Shown piece after piece: positions 15,178 to 21,020 of a DNA stretch of 24,147 nucleotides. The stretch is taken from positions 1 to 24,147 of the forward strand of contig NZ_JBQKLI010000023.1 in NCBI RefSeq assembly GCF_052116305.1, given 5' to 3'. The notes under the pieces are model-generated. The model had not been told where the DNA came from. It ran no database searches and saw nothing but the letters and a program-made list of their open reading frames with translations. Positions within the stretch are counted from its first letter, which is position 1. Each line of letters starts with the position of its first letter. The DNA is from JBQKLI01 sp012798975 (GTDB lineage Bacteria > Bacillota > Clostridia > Tissierellales > Peptoniphilaceae). The translations under genes were made by a program, and so were the position numbers.

Positions 15178-15939
15178 TTATTTATTCATTCGAATAACTT
15201 CTTTTGCTAGCTTTTCGTAGGATTTTGCACCCTTCGAGCTTTTATCATAATCCAAAATACTTAAACCGTGGCTAGGCGCCTCTGCTAAACGGATATTTCT
15301 TGGAATCATCGTTTTAAAGACTTTGTTTTTAAAGTGCTTCTTCACTTCCTCCACTACTTCTAAGGATAGATTATTTCTTCCGTCGAACATACACATGAGT
15401 ATCCCTTCGATTTCAAGGGATTTGTTCAGTGATTCTCTTACCAAGGAAATCGTCTCCACCAGCTGGCTTACTCCTTCCAGTGCATAGTACTCGCATTGGA
15501 TAGGGATAATCACAGAGTCCGCAGCTACAAGGGAATTAATACTAAGGATTCCTAAAGAAGGCGGACAGTCTATAATAATGAAGTTATAATCCAATTCTTC
15601 TTTTCTTAAATGATCCCGTAGAATTTTATGCTTGTCGTCTACAGATAACAGCTCCACTTCCAGTCCTGAAAGATCCGCGTTTGACGGCAGAATTTCAACA
15701 TTTTCCGCTGATGTCTCTTGTTTCACTTCTTCTATCGTTTTCTGGCCGATCATTAAGTCGTAAATAGATCCTTCCAGACTCTGTTTATCTACTCCAAGCC
15801 CTGAAGTCGTATTACCCTGAGGGTCCATATCGCATACTAATATTTTCTTTTTTGCTTTGCCTAAGGAAGCTGCTAGATTCACCGCCGTGGTTGTTTTCCC
15901 CACGCCTCCCTTTTGATTAAAAATACAGATAATTTTCAT
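15178..15939 (-). CDS. parA: ParA/Soj partition ATPase
   Basis: Deviant Walker-type ATPase of 253 residues that moves or regulates the ParB-parS complex and, in Bacillus, also modulates DnaA. It shows FNQKGGVGKTTTAVNLAASL (Walker A with the signature lysine, residues 10-17), CDMDPQGNTTSGLG, FIIIDCPPSLGILS (Walker B) and CEYYALEGVSQL. The C-terminal MIPRNIRLAEAPSHGLSILDYD is typical of Soj. There is no N-terminal HTH, so it is chromosomal type Ia-like without its own operator domain, or type Ib-sized. GGGGG precedes the ATG at 15939. It heads the operon, with promoter TGCTATAAT close upstream and the stop codon 10 bp before parB. Confidence 0.97.
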   Translation of the reverse strand: MKIICIFNQKGGVGKTTTAVNLAASLGKAKKKILVCDMDPQGNTTSGLGVDKQSLEGSIYDLMIGQKTIEEVKQETSAENVEILPSNADLSGLEVELLSVDDKHKILRDHLRKEELDYNFIIIDCPPSLGILSINSLVAADSVIIPIQCEYYALEGVSQLVETISLVRESLNKSLEIEGILMCMFDGRNNLSLEVVEEVKKHFKNKVFKTMIPRNIRLAEAPSHGLSILDYDKSSKGAKSYEKLAKEVIRMNK

Positions 15940-15959
15940 AAAGAACCCCCTTCAAAATT

Positions 15960-15968
15960 ATTATAGCA
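15960..15968 (-). promoter_or_regulatory. Extended -10 promoter of the parA operon
   Basis: The minus strand reads TGCTATAAT, an extended -10 with a perfect hexamer, about 21 nt before the parA ATG. Transcription would begin near 15953, so the leader is only about 14 nt and holds the ribosome site. No clear -35 is seen; a palindrome (15974-15990) occupies that place. Confidence 0.6.
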
Positions 15969-15973
15969 TACTC

Positions 15974-15990
15974 TATGATTTAAAATCATA
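15974..15990. promoter_or_regulatory. 17-bp palindrome in the -35 zone of the parA promoter
   Basis: TATGATTT-A-AAATCATA is a perfect inverted repeat around a single A. It covers the place where the -35 of the parA promoter would be. Its position fits an operator site, but no regulator is identified, and A/T-rich DNA can form such palindromes by chance. Confidence 0.4.
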
Positions 15991-16086
15991 TTTTGATACA
16001 TCTAAATACTATTTTATAAGTTTTAAAACATCTTTCATGAATTCAAAGTCCTATTTTATGAAGTCTAAATCCTATTTTGTTTCATA
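15982..16086. repeat. Five imperfect 21-bp tandem repeats (iteron-like) upstream of parA
   Basis: Five consecutive 21-bp units start at 15982, 16003, 16024, 16045 and 16066. The shared core is AAATCCTATTTTATG. By eye each unit matches the consensus at 14-19 of 21 positions, and unit 4 (16045) matches best. The T-run sits at the same place in all units, so it recurs every two helical turns. The array runs from the parA promoter palindrome up to the first parS site. Confidence 0.55.
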
Positions 16087-16092
16087 ACTCAT

Positions 16093-16108
16093 TGTTTCAC
16101 GTGAAACA
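16093..16108. promoter_or_regulatory. parS site 1
   Basis: Exact TGTTTCACGTGAAACA, the canonical ParB-binding site of Firmicutes. The inverted repeat extends to a perfect 26 bp (16088-16113). A further half-site TGTTTCAT lies at 16078-16085. Confidence 0.96.
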
Positions 16109-16138
16109 ATGAGAATTTGAATCCTTGTTTCATTGAAA

Positions 16139-16154
16139 TGTTTCACGTGAAACA
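16139..16154. promoter_or_regulatory. parS site 2
   Basis: Exact TGTTTCACGTGAAACA; the inverted repeat extends to 24 bp (16135-16158). A half-site TGTTTCAT lies at 16126-16133. Confidence 0.96.
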
Positions 16155-16179
16155 TTTCTGTCACAGCTATTCTGCTTAA

Positions 16180-16195
16180 TGTTTCATGTGAAACA
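16180..16195. promoter_or_regulatory. parS site 3 (one change)
   Basis: TGTTTCATGTGAAACA differs from the consensus by one central base (C to T), which breaks the central CACGTG. It is probably still bound, perhaps more weakly. It is the only one of the six sites without a half-site just upstream. Confidence 0.85.
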
Positions 16196-16259
16196 TTTTT
16201 ATTTAGTGACTCTTCTGCTAGAATCCTTAATACGAAACATTCTCTAGACCTCTTGCGTG

Positions 16260-16306
16260 TAAAGAACATACTTTCCCTTTCTGTTTCACAGAACTTATGT
16301 TCTTTA
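16260..16306. repeat. Compound hairpin between parS cluster and DnaA-like boxes
   Basis: A perfect 11-bp outer inverted repeat (TAAAGAACATA at 16260-16270 and its complement at 16296-16306) encloses a second, 6-bp inverted repeat (TTCTGT/ACAGAA around a TTC loop). The inner arm contains a parS-like half-site TGTTTCAC. No T-run follows on either side, so this is not a typical terminator. Confidence 0.6.
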
Positions 16307-16328
16307 TGCTATCGAAACAGTATTCTTT

Positions 16329-16380
16329 CGTATATTTTTTTATCCACATTAATCTTACTTATCCCCAGAAAAAATATACG
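16329..16380. repeat. 12-bp inverted repeat enclosing two DnaA-box-like sequences
   Basis: CGTATATTTTTT (16329-16340) and its exact complement (16369-16380) flank 28 bp. These contain TTATCCACA (16340-16348, the perfect DnaA-box consensus, overlapping the arm by 1 nt) and TTATCCCCA (16359-16367, one mismatch) in the same direction. A third near-box, TTATCTACA, follows at 16408-16416. Box identity is direct from the sequence; whether DnaA binds is inferred. Confidence 0.55.
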
Positions 16381-16449
16381 AGAATTCTTTCATAAAGAGG
16401 AAATATCTTATCTACAAAAACTCTTAAATCCCTTTTTCCTTTATATCGC

Positions 16450-16480
16450 AAAAAACAGGCCTAAATTTGAATTTAGACCT
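16450..16480 (-). terminator. Intrinsic terminator of cinA
   Basis: On the minus strand a 10-bp stem (AGGTCTAAAT with ATTTAGGCCT, 4-nt loop) is followed by G and six T. The single non-Watson-Crick pair is G-U only in minus-strand RNA, which fixes the direction. It lies about 97 bp after the cinA stop. A weaker AAGAC/GTCTT hairpin with an A7 loop (16536-16552) lies closer to the gene. Confidence 0.85.
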
Positions 16481-16576
16481 GAAGGCATATAGAACTATGA
16501 AAATATTTATTAAATTAAAATATAGAAGGCTCAAAAAGACTTTTTTTGTCTTATTTTCCAAAATTTATAGATCTTA

Positions 16577-17797
16577 TTAAGAATTATCTCTTACTATAAA
16601 TATAGCTTCTTCAAGTGCTCTTCCTGCAACACGGTCTCGGATTTTATTTCTTTCTCCTTTAAAATGAATTTCTTCTATATTTATTTTTCCTTTATAACCC
16701 ACTCCCACAAAAGACAGTCCTGCATTGTCTCCAGGTCCTGCATAGCCTGTTGTCGCTATGGCAAGATCCGTATCGTAATTTTCTAAAAGCCCTTCTACCA
16801 TTTCTCTGCAGACTTCTTCGCTTACAGCTGTATATTCTTTAAGCGTATCCGAGTTCACTTTCAAATACTTCTCCTTCGCTTCGTCGCTGTATACTACTAG
16901 GGATTCTTTTAAATGATCGCTCATTCCCGGGATATCTATGAGTTTGGATGCAGCAAGTCCTCCTGTAATGGATTCTGCTGTCATCACTTTAAGATTCTTC
17001 TCTTTAAGAAGTTTATAGAGTACGGTCTGTCTATTTTCTCCATTCTCTGAATAGATCAGCCCTCCGAATATTTCTTTGATTTCTTCTTTCACCGGCTGGA
17101 TCATCGCCAAAGCTTTTTCTTTATCCGCTGCTTTCGCTGTGATCTTTAGGATAACACCTTCTTTTTTCGCATAAGGGGCTACGGTAGGATTGCTGTAGTT
17201 TTCCAAGATATCTTGTACTTTCTTCGCCATTTCCCACTCTCCCAAGCGCCCTATGGATAGGGATTCGGAATAGATAATACTGTCCGCTTTCTTTTCTAGC
17301 AGAGGTTTTAGCTGATTTTCATACATGGGCTGCATTTCTGCAGGAGGTCCCGGCAGTACGGCGATATATTTCCCAGATTTCTCCAAGACAGCTCCTGGAG
17401 CCGTTCCATGGTCATTTCTTAGAACAGTGGCGCTTTCTGGAAAGCAGGCTTGTTTTGTATTTCCTTCCAAAGCCTCTTCTCTACCTTCGAAATAGTCGAC
17501 AAGACGGTCATAACTCTCTTTATGAAGAACGGCTTCTTGTTCAAACACTCGAATCGCTGTTTCTTTTGTAAGGTCGTCGTTGGTAGGTCCCAGTCCTCCT
17601 GTGGTAATTATCATATCCACTTTTTCCAGTCCCTCTTTGATTTCTTTATAGAGACGGTCTGTATTATCCCCTACGGTGACTTTCTTATATATATTAAATC
17701 CTAGATTTTTCAGTTCTTTTGATAGAAAATGGCTGTTTGTATCTAAGGTATCTCCTAAGAGCAGCTCTGTTCCTACAGTTATAATTTCGATGTCCAT
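16577..17797 (-). CDS. cinA: CinA-family protein (MoaB-like domain plus NMN amidohydrolase-like domain)
   Basis: Protein of 406 residues with the standard two-part CinA layout. The N-terminal molybdopterin-binding-like domain (COG1058) has VGTELLLGDTLDTNS from residue 8, TTGGLGPTNDD at 65-75 and PGPPAEM at 149-155. The C-terminal PncC-type domain, which in relatives deamidates NMN in pyridine-nucleotide salvage, has TAESITGG at 273-280 and TGYAGPGD at 350-357. In this domain the usual AESCTGG cysteine is Ile and the usual GTP/GTVYIG stretch reads LSFVGVGYKG, so activity is likely but not certain. The ATG at 17797 follows AGGAGG at 7 nt. The gene lies between two groups of parS sites and has its own terminator. 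It is often found near recA in Firmicutes, so this location is unusual. Confidence 0.94.
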   Translation of the reverse strand: MDIEIITVGTELLLGDTLDTNSHFLSKELKNLGFNIYKKVTVGDNTDRLYKEIKEGLEKVDMIITTGGLGPTNDDLTKETAIRVFEQEAVLHKESYDRLVDYFEGREEALEGNTKQACFPESATVLRNDHGTAPGAVLEKSGKYIAVLPGPPAEMQPMYENQLKPLLEKKADSIIYSESLSIGRLGEWEMAKKVQDILENYSNPTVAPYAKKEGVILKITAKAADKEKALAMIQPVKEEIKEIFGGLIYSENGENRQTVLYKLLKEKNLKVMTAESITGGLAASKLIDIPGMSDHLKESLVVYSDEAKEKYLKVNSDTLKEYTAVSEEVCREMVEGLLENYDTDLAIATTGYAGPGDNAGLSFVGVGYKGKINIEEIHFKGERNKIRDRVAGRALEEAIFIVRDNS

Positions 17798-17820
17798 AGT
17801 TTCTCCTCCTTGTTTCATAT

Positions 17821-17836
17821 TGTTTCACGTGAAACA
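17821..17836. promoter_or_regulatory. parS site 4 (in cinA leader)
   Basis: Exact TGTTTCACGTGAAACA, only about 24 bp upstream of the cinA start codon and next to its ribosome site. A half-site TGTTTCAT lies at 17811-17818. Confidence 0.96.
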
Positions 17837-17865
17837 TTTCTATTCTTGTTCAGTTTTGTTTCGAT

Positions 17866-17881
17866 TGTTTCACGTGAAACA
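17866..17881. promoter_or_regulatory. parS site 5 (in cinA leader)
   Basis: Exact TGTTTCACGTGAAACA, 45 bp from site 4. A half-site TGTTTCGA lies at 17857-17864. Confidence 0.96.
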
Positions 17882-17942
17882 TTTTGTTTTATCTCTCTTC
17901 TAATCTACTGCTTCTACCTCTATTTTATCCCTTTCAAGCTTT

Positions 17943-17972
17943 ATAGTAAATTAAATGCAGAAGATATCTCAA
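17943..17972 (-). promoter_or_regulatory. Possible cinA promoter
   Basis: On the minus strand TTGAGA (17972-17967) and TACTAT (17948-17943) are separated by 18 bp. The resulting leader of about 140 nt would contain parS sites 4 and 5. A competing reading with TAAAAT just downstream is about as good, so the exact start is uncertain. Confidence 0.3.
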
Positions 17973-18377
17973 CGTCTTTCCCCTTTTATTACATAAAACT
18001 GCTTATAAAATTTTTCAGCTTACGATAAGGGTATATTCAGTACAGCTCTTATAGAGGTATCTTTTTCGTGATGAGTATAAGCACCGACACGATCATTGGA
18101 ATAACTATTTTATCCTGACAGCTCTCTAAGAATATCAGCAGCTCCAGAGAATCTCATTTAATGATATACACTGTTTCCTTCTCTAAATTTTTTCTCTCGG
18201 AATAGTATATTAAACAAAGATGTGATTAAGAAGCTCAACAAAACCATTCTTTCTATCTAAATATTATTTTATAAAAGGATATCTAAACTTTTATTAATAC
18301 TGCTTCTTATCTTTCTAATTCTAATAAATATTTTCTCTGCTATTCTGCTTGGATTAGAGCCGGCTTTTGTTTCATAA
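17973..18377. other. Gene-less stretch between cinA leader and rsmG
   Basis: About 400 bp of A/T-rich DNA with stops in all frames at short intervals. The longest start-to-stop piece that attracts attention is a 29-codon minus-strand frame at 18158-18247, without a convincing ribosome site. No tRNA, riboswitch or DnaA box is recognised. Its main content is spacing between parS sites 5 and 6. Confidence 0.6.
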
Positions 18378-18393
18378 TGTTTCACGTGAAACA
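18378..18393. promoter_or_regulatory. parS site 6
   Basis: Exact TGTTTCACGTGAAACA just beyond the rsmG terminator. A half-site TGTTTCAT lies at 18368-18375. Confidence 0.96.
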
Positions 18394-18400
18394 TTCCAAT

Positions 18401-18426
18401 AAAAAAACAAGCCTACGCTTGTTTTT
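18401..18426 (-). terminator. Intrinsic terminator of the mnmE-mnmG-rsmG operon
   Basis: A perfect 10-bp stem (AAAAACAAGC with GCTTGTTTTT, 4-nt loop) touches the rsmG stop codon. On the minus strand it continues into a run of seven T. The stem is nearly symmetrical, so it could also work on the plus strand. parS site 6 lies 7 bp beyond it. Confidence 0.92.
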
Positions 18427-19134
18427 CTATAATGGAGCTTTTTTCGGTTTGCCTCCGCCCCGCGGATATTTCTTAGCTGTGTTTCCGGTTTTTTTAATCA
18501 AGATCAACGTTCTTTCTTCTTCTCCTGTTAAGGAGTACTCTTTCACAAGTTCTATCTTTCCATTTAAAAGTTTTACTGCATTTTCTCCAGCGGCGATCTC
18601 TTCCTCCGCCTTCGGTCCTTTCATAGCGATGAAGTAACCTCCCGGTTTCACAAAAGGAAGAGCATATTCGCTTAAGGTATTCAGCTGGGATACGGCTCTG
18701 GCTATTACGATATCGAACTGTTCCCTGTATTTGCTTTGTCTTCCCAGTTCTTCTGCTCTTCCGTGGATGAGGTTTTCCACTCCGAGAGAAAGGTCTTCGT
18801 TTACTTCTTCTAAAAAACGAATCCGTTTATTTAAACTGTCTAAAAGAGTCATCTTGATATCCGGCCGCATGATTTTCATGGGGATCGCTGGAAAGCCTGC
18901 CCCAGTTCCGATATCAATAAAAGAGGCTCCCTTTTTTATGTCGACCATCGTTAACGGAAGAACAGAATCGAGAAAATGTTTATAATTAACTTCTTCTTCC
19001 TCTTCGATCGCTGTAAGATTCATCACTTTGTTTTTCTCTAAAAGAAGATGGCGGTAGCCTTCGAAGAGTTCCAGCTGCTTTTCCGATATTTCTATATTCT
19101 TTTCTTCAAATACTGTTTTAAGCGCCTTGGCCAT
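18427..19134 (-). CDS. rsmG: 16S rRNA (guanine-N7) methyltransferase RsmG (GidB)
   Basis: S-adenosylmethionine-dependent methyltransferase of 235 residues that makes m7G at position 527 (E. coli numbering) of 16S rRNA, a site linked to streptomycin response. MNLTAIEEEEEVNYKHFLDSVLPL at about 38-61 is the family signature. FIDIGTGAGFPAIPMKIM (from 72) is the SAM-binding loop, and LLDSLNKRIRFLEEV and IARAVSQLNTLSEYALPFVKPGG follow. The C-terminus ends in the usual KKYPRGGGKPKKAPL. The ATG at 19134 has GAGGAG 5 nt upstream and overlaps the mnmG end by 17 bp, so the two are co-translated. Full length and intact. Confidence 0.97.
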   Translation of the reverse strand: MAKALKTVFEEKNIEISEKQLELFEGYRHLLLEKNKVMNLTAIEEEEEVNYKHFLDSVLPLTMVDIKKGASFIDIGTGAGFPAIPMKIMRPDIKMTLLDSLNKRIRFLEEVNEDLSLGVENLIHGRAEELGRQSKYREQFDIVIARAVSQLNTLSEYALPFVKPGGYFIAMKGPKAEEEIAAGENAVKLLNGKIELVKEYSLTGEEERTLILIKKTGNTAKKYPRGGGKPKKAPL

Positions 19135-21013
19135 TTCGTCTCCTCGTTTCTAGATAAATTAGGATTACATTGATATCGGCGGGACTGACACCGCTGATTC
19201 GTCCTGCTTGTCCCAAAGATTCCGGCTTTATCGCATTGAGCTTCTGGACGGCTTCATTGGACAATCCTTGGATCTCCTTGAAGTCGGATATAAAGTCGAT
19301 TCTTCGTTTTTCCAGCTTCTTGAACTGGTCGATCTGATGCTGCTGTTTTTCGATATATCCTTCGTATTTGATCTCGATCTCTACTTCCATAGTGATTTCT
19401 CTAGGAAGTTCCGGTCTGTCCGGATCTACAACGGCGATAAGATCATAGCTCAACTCCGGTCTTTTAATCAAGTCATAGAGAGAGGTAGCTGTTTTAAGAT
19501 TTTTAGAACCTAAAGATCTTACCTTAGCATTCGTTTCTTCTTTCGGTGTTATAATAATCTTTTTAAGCCTTGTTAATTCTTTATCGATTAATTCTTTCTT
19601 TTTGCGGGTTTTTTCCATTCGTTCTTCTGTTACAAGGCCGATTTCGTATCCTTTTTCCGTTAAACGAAGATCCGCATTATCTTGTCGAAGGGTTAAACGG
19701 TATTCTGCACGGGAAGTCATCATACGATAAGGTTCTTTCGTTCCTTTTGTCACAAGATCGTCGATCAAAACGCCGATATAGGCATCGGAACGGTCTAGGA
19801 TAAAGGGTTCTTTTCCTTTTATATTGCAGACCGCATTGATCCCGGCGATAAGCCCTTGGCAGGCTGCTTCTTCGTATCCGGAAGAGCCTACGATCTGTCC
19901 TGCGAAGAACAGATTTTTATATTCCAAATGCTCCAAGGTTCTTTTAAGCATAGTAGAATCTACGCAATCGTACTCGATACCATAGGCAGAACGCATAAAC
20001 TTCACATTCTCAAGCCCTATTATGGTCTTGTACATTTCCTTCTGTACTTCTTCTGGAAGGGTAGAGCTGACACCTTGGACATACATTTCTTTTGTATCCA
20101 GTCCTTCCGGTTCGATAAAGACCTGATGGCCGTCTCTATCTGGGAAACGGACAACTTTATCTTCGATTGAGGGGCAGTATCTTGGTCCTACACCCTTGAC
20201 TTCTCCCCCATACATCGGGCTTCTGTCGAGGTTTTCCATAATAATCTCATGGGTTTTCGGTGTTGTATAAGTCAGATAACAGATCTCCTGCTGTCTGCCG
20301 ATATCTTTACCGATATTCATAAAGGAAAAAGGCACGATCTCCTTATCTCCTTCTTGGATCTCCATTTTCGAAAAGTCTAAGCTGTCCCGGTGGACTCTGG
20401 CTGGTGTTCCTGTTTTAAAACGCTGAAGACGGATCCCTAGTCTGTCTAAGGCTTCTCCAAGCTTTTTAGAAGATTTCATACCGTGTGGACCGCTTTCATA
20501 GCGGAGTTCACCCATAAGGATCTCTCCTCTTAGGTAGGTTCCTGTCGCTATAATACAAGCTTTCGTCTCATAAAGAGCTCCTGCCCTTGTTTCTACTGCT
20601 TTGATCGCCCCATTTTCTATGTGAAGCTCTACGGCTTCTCCTTCTACAAACTCTAGATTTTCCTGCTCTTCCAGTACTTTCTTCATTTCTGTATGATACA
20701 TCTTCTTGTCTGCCTGTACACGCAGAGAATGGACTGCTGGTCCTTTTGAAGTGTTGAGCATTCTAGACTGGATAAAGGTTTTGTCGATATTTATCCCCAT
20801 TTCTCCGCCTAATGCATCTACTTCTCGAACAAGATGGCCTTTTCCTGTTCCCCCGATATTCGGATTACAGGGAAGATCTGCCACAGAGTCCAGATTCATC
20901 ACTAGTAATACTGTTTTAAGCCCCATGCGTGCTGCTGCCAAGGCGGCCTCGCAGCCTGCGTGGCCTGCCCCGACTACTACAACATCACAGGGATCTTCTC
21001 TATATAATTTCAT
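19118..21013 (-). CDS. mnmG: tRNA uridine-5-carboxymethylaminomethyl modification enzyme MnmG (GidA)
   Basis: FAD enzyme of 631 residues which, with MnmE, installs the carboxymethylaminomethyl (or aminomethyl) group on the wobble uridine U34 of several tRNAs. It begins with the FAD-binding VVVVGAGHAGCEAALAAARMG (glycines at 15, 17 and 20) and continues with LPCNPNIGGTGKGHLVREVDALGG. A MnmG/GidA signature GPRYCPSIEDKVVRF follows near residue 280, then SSGYEEAACQGLIAG and TSRAEYRLTLRQDNADLRL. The C-terminal helical part for MnmE and tRNA contact ends in SGVSPADINVILIYLETRRR. The ATG at 21013 lies 7 nt after the mnmE stop with AGGA upstream. No frameshift or missing motif. Confidence 0.98.
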   Translation of the reverse strand: MKLYREDPCDVVVVGAGHAGCEAALAAARMGLKTVLLVMNLDSVADLPCNPNIGGTGKGHLVREVDALGGEMGINIDKTFIQSRMLNTSKGPAVHSLRVQADKKMYHTEMKKVLEEQENLEFVEGEAVELHIENGAIKAVETRAGALYETKACIIATGTYLRGEILMGELRYESGPHGMKSSKKLGEALDRLGIRLQRFKTGTPARVHRDSLDFSKMEIQEGDKEIVPFSFMNIGKDIGRQQEICYLTYTTPKTHEIIMENLDRSPMYGGEVKGVGPRYCPSIEDKVVRFPDRDGHQVFIEPEGLDTKEMYVQGVSSTLPEEVQKEMYKTIIGLENVKFMRSAYGIEYDCVDSTMLKRTLEHLEYKNLFFAGQIVGSSGYEEAACQGLIAGINAVCNIKGKEPFILDRSDAYIGVLIDDLVTKGTKEPYRMMTSRAEYRLTLRQDNADLRLTEKGYEIGLVTEERMEKTRKKKELIDKELTRLKKIIITPKEETNAKVRSLGSKNLKTATSLYDLIKRPELSYDLIAVVDPDRPELPREITMEVEIEIKYEGYIEKQQHQIDQFKKLEKRRIDFISDFKEIQGLSNEAVQKLNAIKPESLGQAGRISGVSPADINVILIYLETRRRNGQGA

Positions 21014-21020
21014 TTAATTC

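Noticed and set aside
16072..16269. 65-codon minus-strand reading frame with MFHVKHF and VSRET pieces
   Set aside because: These are translations of parS palindromes; no ribosome site and no family resemblance. The same applies to plus-strand frames over 17676-18028 and 18377-18637.
15940..16576. Main chromosomal origin (oriC) in the parA-cinA intergenic region
   Set aside because: Only one perfect DnaA box, no dnaA gene in the window, and genes on both sides are read leftwards, which would put cinA-mnmE head-on to a fork moving right. An origin to the right of the window fits gene orientation better. Kept only as a DnaA-related finding.
18158..18247. 29-codon minus-strand frame with a hydrophobic start
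   Set aside because: Weak ribosome site, short, and in A/T-rich DNA where such frames arise by chance.
16078..18393. CRISPR array from repeated 16-mers
   Set aside because: The repeated units are palindromic parS sites at irregular distances of 41-1626 bp, without equal-length spacers or cas genes.
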